Part shown: in pieces, positions 28,801 through 38,594 of the stretch
How the letters are laid out: each line of letters starts with the position of its first letter
How positions within the stretch are numbered: position 1 is the stretch's first letter
Source: Rubrivivax sp.
Lineage (GTDB): Bacteria; Pseudomonadota; Gammaproteobacteria; Burkholderiales; Burkholderiaceae_C
DNA length: 44,819 nucleotides
Assembly: GCA_022842305.1 (NCBI GenBank)
Contig: JALHPY010000022.1
Location: 1-44,819, forward strand
Direction: 5' to 3'
Notes under the pieces: model-generated
Seen by the model: the letters and a program-made list of their open reading frames with translations, nothing else
The model's database searches: none
Told to the model about the DNA's origin: nothing
Made by a program: the position numbers and the translations under genes

Positions 28801-29162
28801 GGCCAGTACAGCCCCAGGGGATCGGCGCAGACCAGGTCCAGCGCCTCGGCCAGGCCCAGGCCGTCGGCCTGCAGCAGCCAGGCGTTGCCGGCGTGGTCGC
28901 GCGCATGCACGCGCCAGCGGCCGTCTTCAAGGGGCTCGAACCAGGCGATGGCGATCTCGCCGCCGTCGGGCGCAATACTGCGCGAGCAATTGGGGCTGAG
29001 CACCTTCCAGCCCGTGCCTTCGGGCTCGACCCGCGGCTGCACGTAGCGGTAGCGGGTGCGGCCATCCAGGCCGCGTTCGATGCGCAGGCGGTCCAGCGAC
29101 AGCACGCTGCCGCTGGCCGTGCCGCGGCGGCGTGAGCGAGCGCGCTGCGCCTTGGCCATCAT
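28797..29162 (-). CDS. Unknown nif-cluster protein between nifZ2 and nifS
   Basis: From the ATG at 29162 it has 121 residues, with a basic N-terminus (MMAKAQRARSRRRG) and a segment GWKVLSPNCSRSIAPDGGEIAIAWFEPLEDGRW. I do not recognise a characterised family. Four-base overlaps join it to both neighbours (ATGA at each end), so it belongs to the operon. A second ATG at 29159 is possible. Confidence 0.75.
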   Translation of the reverse strand: MMAKAQRARSRRRGTASGSVLSLDRLRIERGLDGRTRYRYVQPRVEPEGTGWKVLSPNCSRSIAPDGGEIAIAWFEPLEDGRWRVHARDHAGNAWLLQADGLGLAEALDLVCADPLGLYWP

Positions 29163-29422
29163 GATGGACGGGCCGGCGCTGGCGCCAGTTCTGCTTCCAG
29201 GCAGCCCAGCACGGCCACGCCGAAGTCGACCATGTAGACCGGCTGGCGCGTCTCTTCGTGCAGGCCGATCTGCACGATCTCGCCCGGGCCGCCCTCGACC
29301 ACCAGCAGTTCGTCGTCGGGCGCGTCGGGAAAGCTGCCGTCGTTGTACAGGTCGGTGGCGGCCACCACCGGCTGGCCCCATTGGAAGCGGGCGGCGTCGG
29401 GGTCGGGCAGGTCGATCATCAT
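29159..29422 (-). CDS. Second NifZ-family protein
   Basis: The 87 residues share the NifZ pattern of the gene just upstream: FQWGQPVVAATDLYNDGSFP followed by GEIVQIGLHEETRQPVYMVDFG. NifZ assists P-cluster maturation on NifDK. Two adjacent members suggest a tandem duplication followed by divergence, or two subunits with distinct roles. The start follows a GGAG element. Confidence 0.8.
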   Translation of the reverse strand: MMIDLPDPDAARFQWGQPVVAATDLYNDGSFPDAPDDELLVVEGGPGEIVQIGLHEETRQPVYMVDFGVAVLGCLEAELAPAPARPS

Positions 29423-29458
29423 GGCGGGCTCCGGGGGTGTGGCTGGGGGTGGGAGATG

Positions 29459-29794
29459 TCAGCGCAGCGCGCGCACCAGCGCGGCGCGTTCGCCCAGCTG
29501 TGCCAGCACTTCGTCGGGCAGGTGGTCGAGCGTGCACAGCTCCTTGGCGCGCATGCCGACCTGGCGGCCGCTGTCGGTGAACTCGACCGCGTAGATGTAG
29601 AACTGCTGCAGGAAGGTGCCGATCGAGCGCACGTAGCCGACCTCGCCCTTGCCCACCAGCACGTCGCCGATGTCGCGGCCGTTGTAGGTGCCGTCGTTGC
29701 GCACCACGCTGCGGCTGGCCACGCGTTCGCCGATCTCGAAGCGCGGCTGGTCCTCGATCTCGATGGTGTCGTCGTCGCGACGGATATCAGCCAT
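29459..29794 (-). CDS. nifZ: NifZ, P-cluster maturation protein
   Basis: The 111 residues contain FEIGERVASRSVVRNDGTYNGRDIGDVLVGKGEVGYVRSIG and an aromatic-rich YIYAVEF, the NifZ core. In Azotobacter NifZ is needed for forming the second P-cluster. It overlaps the end of the LRV gene by eight bases. Confidence 0.9.
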   Translation of the reverse strand: MADIRRDDDTIEIEDQPRFEIGERVASRSVVRNDGTYNGRDIGDVLVGKGEVGYVRSIGTFLQQFYIYAVEFTDSGRQVGMRAKELCTLDHLPDEVLAQLGERAALVRALR

Positions 29795-30584
29795 GGACGG
29801 GCTCCGGTGATTGCGGTTCTTGCGTGCGCTCGACGGCGCGCTGGCGCACCACGGGCTCGGGGTCGCGCAGCAGCTGCTGCAGCGCCGCGCCCTGGGCGCG
29901 GCCGGCGGCCTCCCAGCGCACGGTCCAGTCGGGGTCGTCCACCAGGCGGTCCAGCAGGGCCGCGGGCAGGCGCTGGGCGAGCACGCGGCGCACCTCGGGC
30001 GCGCGGTCGTCCAGCATCCGCCACAGGGCCGGCATGCTCAGGCGGTGGGCCACCACCAGGCGCACCTGCAGATCGGCGTCGTGCATGAGCAGCGGCAGCA
30101 GCGCCTCGGGCAGGCGCTGGGCGACGATGCTGCGCACCTGGTAGTCCACGTCGCGCACCATGGCGGCCAGCTCGGCCAGGTCCAGGCGGTGGGCCACGCG
30201 GATGCGCACCTCGCGGTGTGGGTCGTCGCGCAGGCGCAGCAGCTGGCGCTGCGGCAGGCGCAGTGCCAATTGCATGCGCACGGTCTCGTCCGGGTCGGCC
30301 AGCAAGGGCGTCAGGTGGAAGAGATCGGCGTGGCGCGCGGCGATGGCGCGCACCTCGAAGTACGGGTGCGCCAACTGCTCGCGCGCCAGGCTGGTGTTGC
30401 TGCGGAAGAAGCGTTCTATGCGGCGGGCGTAGACGTCTTGCATGCAACTGCGGCCGGGCTGGCAGCCGCCTTCGGCCTGCAGCGCGGCGTAATCGCAGGC
30501 GGCGCAGGCGGCGGCGTCCAGCGGGCGGCCGTGCCAGTCCTGCGGCGGCATGTCGTTGTCGCGGGCGTCCACGGCAGCGCTCAT
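29787..30584 (-). CDS. 4Fe-4S leucine-rich-repeat-variant (LRV) protein
   Basis: The 265-residue protein has an N-terminal Cys cluster (Cys27, 30, 41, 47 in CAACDYAALQAEGGCQPGRSC region) followed by about seven 24-residue helical repeats of the type DPDETVRMQLALRLP, the arrangement of the LRV protein described from the Azotobacter nif region. The N-terminal cluster binds 4Fe-4S. A protein-protein scaffold role is inferred. It overlaps its upstream neighbour by four bases. Confidence 0.85.
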   Translation of the reverse strand: MSAAVDARDNDMPPQDWHGRPLDAAACAACDYAALQAEGGCQPGRSCMQDVYARRIERFFRSNTSLAREQLAHPYFEVRAIAARHADLFHLTPLLADPDETVRMQLALRLPQRQLLRLRDDPHREVRIRVAHRLDLAELAAMVRDVDYQVRSIVAQRLPEALLPLLMHDADLQVRLVVAHRLSMPALWRMLDDRAPEVRRVLAQRLPAALLDRLVDDPDWTVRWEAAGRAQGAALQQLLRDPEPVVRQRAVERTQEPQSPEPVHG

Positions 30585-31132
30585 TGCGGCGCCAGTCGGG
30601 CCCAGGCGGCCGCGCCAAAGGCCTGGTCGTCGCCCGCCCCCTCTTGGTCGCCCACCAGGGCGCGCTGGCGCACGGCTTCGAGCAGGGCACCGCCGACGCG
30701 GTCGTCCGGGTCCAGCGCGCGCAGCAGGGCCAGGGCGTCGCGGGCTTCGGTCTCTTCGTCCAGGCGCAGGCTCAGGTAGGCATAGCCCTTGAGCGAGAAC
30801 AGGTAGAAGCGCGTGGCCGCGTCATAACGCGCGCCGGCCAGCGCCTGGGCCGGCACCTCGCGCCACACCGTGGGCAGGCCCAGGGCGGCGGCGCCCACCA
30901 CCAGGGCCCGGCGCGCCACGTCGCGCGCCGGGCGCGGGCGGTGGCCGTAGAAGTGGTAGCGGTACAGCGCGATCAGCACGGCCGGGTGTTCGCCCGCCAG
31001 CGCCTGCGCGCGCATCAGCGCAGCCAGTTCCAGTTGGGCGTCGCCGCGTGCGCGGCTGGCTTCTTGCAGTGCGGCCGCGGCTCCGTCCGGCAGCGCCTGG
31101 CCCAGCACGGCATCGGAGAAGGCTGCGTCCAT
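30581..31132 (-). CDS. Helical repeat (TPR-like) nif-cluster protein
   Basis: The 183 residues are Ala/Leu-rich and helical, with segments such as HPAVLIALYRYHFYGHRPRPA and RFYLFSLKGYAYLSLRLDEETEARDAL that resemble TPR helices. There is no enzyme motif. It sits between the A-type carrier and the LRV gene, a position where nif clusters often carry such a protein. An adaptor role is plausible but unproven. Confidence 0.7.
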   Translation of the reverse strand: MDAAFSDAVLGQALPDGAAAALQEASRARGDAQLELAALMRAQALAGEHPAVLIALYRYHFYGHRPRPARDVARRALVVGAAALGLPTVWREVPAQALAGARYDAATRFYLFSLKGYAYLSLRLDEETEARDALALLRALDPDDRVGGALLEAVRQRALVGDQEGAGDDQAFGAAAWARLAPQ

Positions 31133-31150
31133 GGGGCGGCGGCTCGGGCT

Positions 31151-31531
31151 CTACAGCCGCTTGATCGACGACACCGAGATGCGGGCTTCGGCAGGCGCCT
31201 TGGCCGGGCCGGCGCTGGAGCAGCCGCAGGTTTCGGCGTTCTGGTTGATGAAGGCTAAGCCCGATTGCACGGCCGATTCGGTGAAGTCCACCGTCACGCC
31301 GTCCAGCAGCAGGCGGCTCTCGGCGGTCAGGAAGACGCGCAGGCCGTTGACGGCCAGTTCGGAGTCGCCAGCCTTGGGCGCGGCTTCGATCGTGAATTCG
31401 GAGGTGTAGCCCGAGCAGCCGCCCGGGGCCACGCTGAGGCGGAAGCCGCCCGCCGGGTGCTCGGAGAAGCGCACCATGCGGCGCATGAATTTCTCCGCCG
31501 CAGGCGTGACGGTGACTTGGGGCTGCAGCAT
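31151..31531 (-). CDS. A-type iron-sulfur carrier, nif-specific IscA-like
   Basis: The 126-residue protein has the A-type triad Cys39 (GGCSGYTSEF) and Cys102/Cys104 (ETCGC). A C-terminal extension of about 20 residues follows. A-type proteins bind Fe or Fe-S clusters and pass them to apoproteins. In this nif operon without nifU it probably works with NifS. The ATG at 31531 lies five bases after the fdxN stop. Confidence 0.9.
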   Translation of the reverse strand: MLQPQVTVTPAAEKFMRRMVRFSEHPAGGFRLSVAPGGCSGYTSEFTIEAAPKAGDSELAVNGLRVFLTAESRLLLDGVTVDFTESAVQSGLAFINQNAETCGCSSAGPAKAPAEARISVSSIKRL

Positions 31532-31536
31532 GGTGT

Positions 31537-31731
31537 TCAGACCTTGACGATGCAGCCGTCGACCGGGCACACGGCCACGCACTGGGGCGAGTCGTACTGG
31601 CCTTCGCACTCGGTGCACTTCTTGGGGTCGATGAGGAAGGTGCCGCCCTTCTCACGGATGGCGACGTTGGGGCACTCGGGCTCGCAGGCCGAGCAGCCGG
31701 TGCAGGTGGAGGCGATGATCTTCAGAGCCAT
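31537..31731 (-). CDS. fdxN: 2[4Fe-4S] ferredoxin FdxN
   Basis: The 64 residues bind two 4Fe-4S clusters: [11 protein letters not shown] (Cys10, 13, 16, 20) and C-x2-C-x8-C-x3-C (Cys39, 42, 51, 55). The longer loop in the second site is typical of nif ferredoxins encoded next to nifB. It supplies electrons for NifB radical chemistry or to nitrogenase. The ATG at 31731 follows an AGGAAA. Confidence 0.93.
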   Translation of the reverse strand: MALKIIASTCTGCSACEPECPNVAIREKGGTFLIDPKKCTECEGQYDSPQCVAVCPVDGCIVKV

Positions 31732-31765
31732 GACGGTTTCCTGGTGAGGGGGGTGTGAGGGTGGA

Positions 31766-33343
31766 TCAGGCGGCCGATGCGGCTGCGGTGTAGGCGCCCT
31801 GGCGGATGCGGGCGTCGCCGCGCGCCTGGTGGGTGATCTCGCCGCGGGCGATGCGCGCGCGGTAGTCGGCAAACCAGGCCAGCGCGGCGCCTTCGATGAA
31901 CTCGTGTGCGTAGGCGTCTACCGGCTCGATACCGGCGGCCGTGAGCTCGTCGCGCGGGCAGGCGCCGATCTTGGCCACCAGCACGGCGTGGCAGTCGTTG
32001 ATGGCACTGACGATGGACGGCAGTTGCTCGTCATCGCCATAGCCGCCCTGGCAGTACAGGTCGACGCGGCGGTGGCCGACGAAGTGCGCCTGCGCGGCGC
32101 TGACCTCGTAGATCTGAAACTCGGTGGCGTGGCCGAAATGCTGGTTCACGCGGCCCTGGCCTTCGGTGGCGATGGCCACGAGCACGGCGATGTCGTCATT
32201 GGCAGCGGTATCGGCGGCAGCGTCCAGCGCGGCCTGCTTGGCGACCTGCTGGGCCTGGCGCTCGATCTCGACCTGCTGCTGGTAGGCGCGGCGCTTCTCC
32301 AGGTCGTAGACGATTTCCATCTGGTCGACCTTGTCCTGCGTAAATTCTTCGCTGCGGTCTTCGCCCAGCAGGCCCACCGCATCAGCGCGGCATTGCCTGC
32401 AATGCCGCATCAGATTCGCGCCGCCCATGCAGGCGTCCTGCACGGCCTTCAACTCCTGCGCGCTGGGGCCGCGCTGGCCGGTCAGGCCGAACACCGTGCC
32501 GTGTTCGGCCTCGCTGATCAGCGGCATGATGTTGTGCAGGAAGGCGCCGCGCTTCTTGACCTCGCGGTTGACTTCGATCAGGTGCGCGTCGTTGACACCC
32601 GGGATCAGCACCGAGTTGACCTTGGTGAGCACGCCGCGCGCGGTCAGCATCTCCAGGCCCAGCATCTGCTGGCGGTGCAGGATGGTGGCGGCCGCTATGC
32701 CCGTCACGCGGCGGTGCTGCCAGAAGATCCACGGGTAGATCCTGGCGCCCACCACCGGGTCCACCATGTTGATGGTGATGGTGACGTGGTCGATGTTGTA
32801 CTTGCAGATCTCGTCGACCATCTCCGGCAGCGCCAAGCCGTTGGTCGACAGGCACAGCTTGATGTCGGGCGCTTCGGCCTGCAGGCGGCGGAAGGTCTCG
32901 AAAGTCTTCTTCGGATTGGCCAGCGCGTCGCCGGGGCCGGCGATGCCCAGCACCGTCATCTGCGGGATCGCGCTGGCCACGGCCAGCACCTTGTTCACGG
33001 CCTGGTCGGGCGTGAGCTTGGCGCTGACCACGCCGGGCCGGCTTTCGTTGCTGCAGTCGTACTTGCGATTGCAGTAGTTGCACTGGATGTTGCAGGCCGG
33101 CGCCACGGCCACGTGCATGCGGGCGTAGTGGTGGTGGGCCTCTTCGCTGTAGCAGGGGTGGTTCTTGACCTTTTCCCAGATCTCGGCCGGCATGTCGGCC
33201 GGGCCGTCGCTGCTGCCGCAACTGGCCTTGCCCTCACCCCCCGTGGTGGAACAGCCGCCCGAGGCAGCCGTCTCCAGGATGGCGCTGACCGCACTGCGGC
33301 CGCGTTTGAGGTCGGCAATCGATACGAATGCGGTGTTGCTCAT
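31766..33343 (-). CDS. nifB: NifB, radical SAM FeMo-cofactor core synthase
   Basis: The 525-residue protein has the radical SAM motif CNIQCNYC (Cys84, 88, 91). An additional cluster-related Cys64 and the ESRPGV segment are also present. A C-terminal NifX-like domain covers about 380-500 ([26 protein letters not shown]). It fuses two 4Fe-4S clusters, inserting carbide and sulfur, to give NifB-co. It leads a 12-gene operon and has its own sigma-54 promoter. Confidence 0.97.
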   Translation of the reverse strand: MSNTAFVSIADLKRGRSAVSAILETAASGGCSTTGGEGKASCGSSDGPADMPAEIWEKVKNHPCYSEEAHHHYARMHVAVAPACNIQCNYCNRKYDCSNESRPGVVSAKLTPDQAVNKVLAVASAIPQMTVLGIAGPGDALANPKKTFETFRRLQAEAPDIKLCLSTNGLALPEMVDEICKYNIDHVTITINMVDPVVGARIYPWIFWQHRRVTGIAAATILHRQQMLGLEMLTARGVLTKVNSVLIPGVNDAHLIEVNREVKKRGAFLHNIMPLISEAEHGTVFGLTGQRGPSAQELKAVQDACMGGANLMRHCRQCRADAVGLLGEDRSEEFTQDKVDQMEIVYDLEKRRAYQQQVEIERQAQQVAKQAALDAAADTAANDDIAVLVAIATEGQGRVNQHFGHATEFQIYEVSAAQAHFVGHRRVDLYCQGGYGDDEQLPSIVSAINDCHAVLVAKIGACPRDELTAAGIEPVDAYAHEFIEGAALAWFADYRARIARGEITHQARGDARIRQGAYTAAASAA

Positions 33344-33383
33344 GGCGGGTTCGCTGGGTGAAGTGGCGGCGTCGCCAGCTTCA

Positions 33384-33401
33384 TTGCGATTCCCGTGCCA
33401 G
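33384..33401 (-). promoter_or_regulatory. Sigma-54 promoter of nifB
   Basis: The minus strand reads CTGGCACGGGAATCGCAA with GG at 33399-33398 and GC at 33387-33386. The -24 element is perfect; the -12 has C for the second T of TTGC. The predicted start near 33374 leaves a leader of about 31 bases. Confidence 0.75.
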
Positions 33402-33418
33402 AGGATGAAATCCTTATG

Positions 33419-33431
33419 AATCAGTCACTTG
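33419..33431 (+). promoter_or_regulatory. IHF-like site upstream of nifB
   Basis: AATCAGTCACTTG matches WATCAANNNNTTR at all but one fixed position. It lies between the -24 element and the NifA site. Confidence 0.5.
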
Positions 33432-33456
33432 GCGCCACCCTGCGGGGCGGCGGCGA

Positions 33457-33472
33457 TGTCCTCTTTGCGACA
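33457..33472. promoter_or_regulatory. NifA upstream activator site of nifB
   Basis: TGTCCTCTTTGCGACA is a perfect TGT-N10-ACA element, 58 bases upstream of the nifB -24 element. It is only 37 bases from the rplQ terminator. Confidence 0.75.
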
Positions 33473-33508
33473 TTCGCTACAGCCCGCGCGGGCCTGCAGC
33501 GCACACGT

Positions 33509-33552
33509 GAAAAGGCCCGCGCGGCCGGCTGATTGCCGGGCGGCGCGGGCCT
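33509..33552 (-). terminator. Rho-independent terminator after rplQ
   Basis: AGGCCCGCGC (33513-33522) pairs perfectly with GCGCGGGCCT (33543-33552). On the minus strand it is followed directly by TTTT. It closes the alpha ribosomal operon before the nifB regulatory region. Confidence 0.85.
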
Positions 33553-33585
33553 CTGGGGCCGGTCTGGCCTGTGGGGGCCGGGGTC

Positions 33586-33987
33586 TTACTCGGACTTCTC
33601 GGCGGGCGCTTCGGGCGCGGCCACGGGTTCCGGGCGGTCGACGAACTCGACGAAGGCCATGGGCGCATTGTCGCCGACGCGGAAGCCCATTTTCAGGATG
33701 CGCGTGTAGCCGCCCGGACGCGCCATGAAGCGCGGGCCCAGCACGTCGAACAGCTTGCTCACCACATCGCGGTCCCGCGTGCGGTTGAAGGCCAGGCGGC
33801 GGTTCGCCAGCGTGGGCGTCTTGCCCAGGGTGATCAGCGGCTCGACCACGGAACGCAGTTCCTTGGCCTTGGGCAGCGTGGTCTTGATGGCCTCGTGCGT
33901 GATCAGCGAGTTGCACATGTTCCTGAGCATCGCCAGGCGGTGCGAGGTGGTGCGGTTGAGCTTGCGGGGGCCGTTACGGTGGCGCAT
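33586..33987 (-). CDS. rplQ: 50S ribosomal protein L17
   Basis: The 133 residues begin with the L17 signature [24 protein letters not shown] and end with an acidic Ala/Pro/Glu tail. It is the last gene of the alpha operon and is followed by a strong terminator. The gap to rpoA (33988-34062) carries a hairpin ACCCCGG / CCGGGGT at 34015-34040. Confidence 0.97.
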   Translation of the reverse strand: MRHRNGPRKLNRTTSHRLAMLRNMCNSLITHEAIKTTLPKAKELRSVVEPLITLGKTPTLANRRLAFNRTRDRDVVSKLFDVLGPRFMARPGGYTRILKMGFRVGDNAPMAFVEFVDRPEPVAAPEAPAEKSE

Positions 33988-34014
33988 GGTGCTTTGTTCC
34001 TATCTCTTTGTTGA

Positions 34015-34040
34015 ACCCCGGCCGGACAAGGTACCGGGGT
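34015..34040 (-). other. Hairpin between rpoA and rplQ
   Basis: ACCCCGG (34015-34021) pairs with CCGGGGT (34034-34040) around a 12-base loop. No T run follows. It may modulate the downstream rplQ message. Confidence 0.35.
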
Positions 34041-34062
34041 GTGCACATGGCGCGCTGAAGAA

Positions 34063-35049
34063 TCAGCGCTTGTCGAGGCCTTGCGGGGGCCAGTTTTCCA
34101 GGCGTGCGCCGAGCGTGAGCCCGCGCGAAGCCAGCACTTCCTTGATCTCGTTCAGGCTCTTGCGGCCCAGGTTGGGCGTCTTGAGCAGTTCCGTCTCGGT
34201 CCGCTGGATCAGGTCGCCGATGTAGTAGATGTTCTCGGCCTTCAGGCAGTTGGCCGAACGCACGGTGAGCTCGAGCTCGTCCACCGGGCGCAGCAGGATG
34301 GGATCGAAAGGCGTCGGACGCGACACCTGCGGCACCATGCTGTCGATCGGGTTCACGTCGATCTGGCCGAAGAAGGCCAGTTGCTCGACCAGGATGCGCG
34401 CGCTCTGGCGGATGGCTTCCTCGGGCGCGATGGCGCCGTTGGTTTCGATCTCCATCACCAGCTTGTCCAGGTCGGTACGCTGCTCGACGCGGGCGTTCTC
34501 GACCGCGTAGCTGACCCGGCGCACCGGCGAGAACGACGCGTCGAGCACGATGCGGCCGATGCTCTTGGTGGGCTCGTCGCCGTAGCGGCGCAGGTTGCCC
34601 GGCACGTAGCCGCGACCCTTCTCGACCTTGATCTGCATGTCCAGCTTGCCGCCCTGCGACAGGTGAGCGATGACATGCTCGGGGTTGATGATCTCGACGT
34701 CGTGCGGCGTCTGGATGTCGCCGGCCGTGACCGCGCCCTCGCCTTCCTTGCGCAGCACCAGCGTGACTTCATCACGGTTGTGCAGACGGAAGACCACGCC
34801 CTTGAGGTTGAGCATGATGTGAACGACGTCTTCCTGAACACCGTCGATCGCCGAGTACTCGTGCAGCACGCCGGCGATGGTCACCTCGGTCGGGGCGTAA
34901 CCCACCATCGACGACAGCAGCACGCGACGCAGCGCGTTGCCGAGGGTGTGGCCGTAGCCGCGCTCGAAAGGCTCGAGCGTGGCTTTGGCCTTGTGGCCGC
35001 CGAGCGGCTCGACCTGGATGGCCTTGGGCTTCAGAAGGGTGGTTTGCAT
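34063..35049 (-). CDS. rpoA: RNA polymerase alpha subunit
   Basis: The 328-residue protein shows the assembly domain (residues 1 to about 230, with [15 protein letters not shown]) and the C-terminal domain from about 245, containing [17 protein letters not shown], which contacts UP elements and activators. The length is normal. It lies in the alpha operon between rpsD and rplQ. Confidence 0.98.
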   Translation of the reverse strand: MQTTLLKPKAIQVEPLGGHKAKATLEPFERGYGHTLGNALRRVLLSSMVGYAPTEVTIAGVLHEYSAIDGVQEDVVHIMLNLKGVVFRLHNRDEVTLVLRKEGEGAVTAGDIQTPHDVEIINPEHVIAHLSQGGKLDMQIKVEKGRGYVPGNLRRYGDEPTKSIGRIVLDASFSPVRRVSYAVENARVEQRTDLDKLVMEIETNGAIAPEEAIRQSARILVEQLAFFGQIDVNPIDSMVPQVSRPTPFDPILLRPVDELELTVRSANCLKAENIYYIGDLIQRTETELLKTPNLGRKSLNEIKEVLASRGLTLGARLENWPPQGLDKR

Positions 35050-35110
35050 GGAGTGTGTCTGTTCCTGTCAATACCCTCGGCTCGTTACACCGATAAGGCT
35101 GATGGACCGC

Positions 35111-35192
35111 GCCGGGTCGGGGTGAAACGGCTTCGCACCCGGCGTGCAAAACCTGAAGGAAAGGGCAGCGCGGCCTGTTGGCCGAGCTGCCC
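35111..35192 (-). other. Two hairpins between rpsD and rpoA
   Basis: The 154-base gap 35050-35203 holds GCCGGGT / ACCCGGC (35111-35117 with 35137-35143) and GGGCAGC / GCTGCCC (35163-35169 with 35186-35192, with an inner GGCC-TGTT-GGCC). The second is followed on the minus strand by TTTCC. They could act as an attenuator that tunes rpoA relative to rpsD. Confidence 0.45.
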
Positions 35193-35203
35193 GGACCTGA
35201 CTC

Positions 35204-35827
35204 TTAACGGGAATACAGCTCGACGATGAGCGCTTCCTTGATCTCGGCGCCGTACTGGTCGCGGTCGGGCACCTTCTTGAAGGTGCCTTCCATCTTGGTG
35301 GCGTCGACCTGCACCCAGTCGGCCAGGCCGATGGACTGCGCCAGCTTCAGCGCGTCGGTGACGCGCAACTGGGTCTTGCTCTTGTCGCGCAGCGCAACCA
35401 CGTCACCGGCCTTGACCTGGTACGACGGGATGTTGACCACGTGGCCGTTGACGGTGAGCGCCTTGTGCGACACCAGTTGGCGGGCCTCGGCGCGCGTGGA
35501 GCCGAAGCCCATGCGGTAGACCACGTTGTCCAGGCGCGTTTCGAGCAGGGCCAGCAGGTTGGCACCGGTGTTGCCCTTGCGGCGCTCGGCCTCGGCAAAG
35601 TAGCGGCGGAACTGGCGCTCGAGCACGCCGTACATGCGCTTGACCTTCTGCTTTTCGCGCAGCTGGATGCCGAAGTCGGACGTGCGCGAGCCGCTGGTGC
35701 GGCCGTGCTGGCCCGGCTTGCTGTCGAACTTGGCCTTGTCGCTGATCGAGCGACGGGCGCTCTTCAGGAAAAGGTCGGTGCCTTCACGGCGGGAAAGTTT
35801 GGCCTTGGGGCCGAGCAGACGTGCCAC
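35204..35827 (-). CDS. rpsD: 30S ribosomal protein S4
   Basis: The 207 residues have the S4 N-terminal region ([21 protein letters not shown]) and the S4 RNA-binding domain ([38 protein letters not shown]). It nucleates 30S assembly and in many bacteria represses its own operon. No Cys zinc motif is present in the N-terminal part. Confidence 0.97.
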   Translation of the reverse strand: MARLLGPKAKLSRREGTDLFLKSARRSISDKAKFDSKPGQHGRTSGSRTSDFGIQLREKQKVKRMYGVLERQFRRYFAEAERRKGNTGANLLALLETRLDNVVYRMGFGSTRAEARQLVSHKALTVNGHVVNIPSYQVKAGDVVALRDKSKTQLRVTDALKLAQSIGLADWVQVDATKMEGTFKKVPDRDQYGAEIKEALIVELYSR

Positions 35828-36033
35828 TGTTTAATCCTCTGGATGGCTCTGACGCGGCAACGGGCCCTGGAGCAGGGCCCTCCGCGCGAGTCTGGCGACG
35901 ATGAAGCTGACGCGCAGACGGTGGGCTTGGATGAAGGACGGGTTGAAGGAAAGACGTCCTTCGACAAACTGCCAGCGGCTCGATCGACAAATCGCGATCA
36001 ATTGCCGCCGACGCGGAAAACCGCTAAGTATAA

Positions 36034-36062
36034 CGCGCCCGCACGGCAAGCGTGCGGGCGCG
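36034..36062 (-). terminator. 12-base perfect hairpin after rpsK
   Basis: CGCGCCCGCACG (36034-36045) pairs with CGTGCGGGCGCG (36051-36062) around a five-base loop. On the minus strand TTATACTT follows, which is U-rich only in part. It lies in the 258-base gap between rpsK and rpsD, otherwise free of genes, and may be an attenuator dividing the operon. Confidence 0.5.
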
Positions 36063-36085
36063 CAACTTGGGTTGCGGTGCGGGGA

Positions 36086-36490
36086 TCAGATGCGGCGGCG
36101 CTTCTGCGGCCGGCAGCCGTTGTGCGGGATCGGCGTCACGTCGCTGATGCTGTTGATGCGGATGCCCAGCGAGGCCAGCGCGCGCACGCTCGATTCGCGG
36201 CCCGGGCCGGGGCCCTTGATGCGCACGTCGAGGTTCTTGATGCCTTGTTCCTGTGCCGCGCGGCCGGCCACTTCGGCCGCCACCTGGGCAGCGAAAGGCG
36301 TGCTCTTGCGCGAACCCTTGAAGCCCTGGCCGCCGCTGGAAGCCCAGGCGAGCGCGCCGCCCTGGCGGTCGGTGATCGTGATGATCGTGTTGTTGAACGA
36401 TGCGTGCACGTGAGCGACGCCGTCCGCGACGTTCTTGCGGATCTTCTTGCTCACGCGGCGCGCAGCGGTATTGACGGGTGCCTTGGCCAT
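36086..36490 (-). CDS. rpsK: 30S ribosomal protein S11
   Basis: The 134-residue protein contains [21 protein letters not shown] and ends with the strongly conserved [13 protein letters not shown] basic tail. The order rpsM-rpsK is conserved. It forms part of the 30S platform. Confidence 0.98.
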   Translation of the reverse strand: MAKAPVNTAARRVSKKIRKNVADGVAHVHASFNNTIITITDRQGGALAWASSGGQGFKGSRKSTPFAAQVAAEVAGRAAQEQGIKNLDVRIKGPGPGRESSVRALASLGIRINSISDVTPIPHNGCRPQKRRRI

Positions 36491-36521
36491 ATCTTGGTGC
36501 TTTCAGTGTTGCTGCGGCGGC

Positions 36522-36887
36522 TTACTTCTTGAGCGCGGCCGCACCCTTGCGCGGACCCTTGCGGGTGCGGGCGTTGGTGCGCGTGCGCTGACCGCGCACC
36601 GGCAGGCCGCGGCGATGACGGAAGCCACGGTAGCAGCCCAGGTCCATCAGGCGCTTGATGTTGATCGAGAGTTCGCGACGCAGGTCGCCCTCGATCGTCA
36701 TGCGGCCGATTTCCTCGCGGATCTTCTCGAGATCGGTGTCGCTGAGGTCCTTGATCTTCTTCGAGTACGGGATGCCGACCTGGGTGCAGATCTTCTGCGC
36801 CGTCGAGCGGCCGATGCCGTAGATCGAGGTCAGGCCGATTTCCGTATGCTTGTGCTGCGGGATGTTGATGCCGGCGATGCGTGCCAT
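36522..36887 (-). CDS. rpsM: 30S ribosomal protein S13
   Basis: The 121 residues start [26 protein letters not shown] and end in the basic [15 protein letters not shown] tail that contacts the head of the 30S and tRNA. Length is normal. Confidence 0.98.
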   Translation of the reverse strand: MARIAGINIPQHKHTEIGLTSIYGIGRSTAQKICTQVGIPYSKKIKDLSDTDLEKIREEIGRMTIEGDLRRELSINIKRLMDLGCYRGFRHRRGLPVRGQRTRTNARTRKGPRKGAAALKK

Positions 36888-36902
36888 GTCGATTCCTCTG
36901 GA

Positions 36903-37016
36903 TTAGCCCTGGCGCTGCTTGTGGCGCGGGTCGGTGCAGATCACGCGCACCACGCCCTTGCGGCGGATGATCTTGCAATTGCGGCACATCTTCTTGACGG
37001 AAGCGGCGACTTTCAT
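36903..37016 (-). CDS. rpmJ: 50S ribosomal protein L36
   Basis: The 37-residue protein [20 protein letters not shown] continues to [13 protein letters not shown]. It has the zinc-ribbon pattern C-x2-C ... C ... H (Cys11, Cys14, Cys27, His32), so it is the zinc-binding form. It lies between infA and rpsM. Confidence 0.95.
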   Translation of the reverse strand: MKVAASVKKMCRNCKIIRRKGVVRVICTDPRHKQRQG

Positions 37017-37048
37017 GGTCTTCTCCTTGACCCAGTAATTGCGGGTGA

Positions 37049-37267
37049 CTACTTGGCGCGGAACACGATGCGTGCCCGCGACAGGTCGTAAGGGGTGAGC
37101 TCGACGGTGACCTTGTCACCCGGAAGGATGCGGATGTAATGCATGCGCATCTTGCCGGAGATGTGGCCGAGAACCACGTGGCCGTTCTCCAGCTTGACGC
37201 GGAAGGTGGCGTTCGGGAGGTTCTCGAGAATCTCCCCCTGCATCTGGATGACGTCGTCTTTGCTCAT
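37049..37267 (-). CDS. infA: Translation initiation factor IF-1
   Basis: The 72-residue single OB-fold protein ([30 protein letters not shown] ... [21 protein letters not shown]) is a standard IF-1. It starts one base beyond the secY stop, in the usual spc location. Confidence 0.97.
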   Translation of the reverse strand: MSKDDVIQMQGEILENLPNATFRVKLENGHVVLGHISGKMRMHYIRILPGDKVTVELTPYDLSRARIVFRAK

Positions 37268-37268
37268 G

Positions 37269-38579
<1,311 letters not shown>

Positions 38580-38594
38580 TTGCTGCTGCTTTCC

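Noticed and set aside
36027-36035. TATACT on the minus strand as a -10 promoter element for rpsD
   Set aside because: No -35 element lies at a suitable distance, and the sequence is the tail of the hairpin after rpsK.
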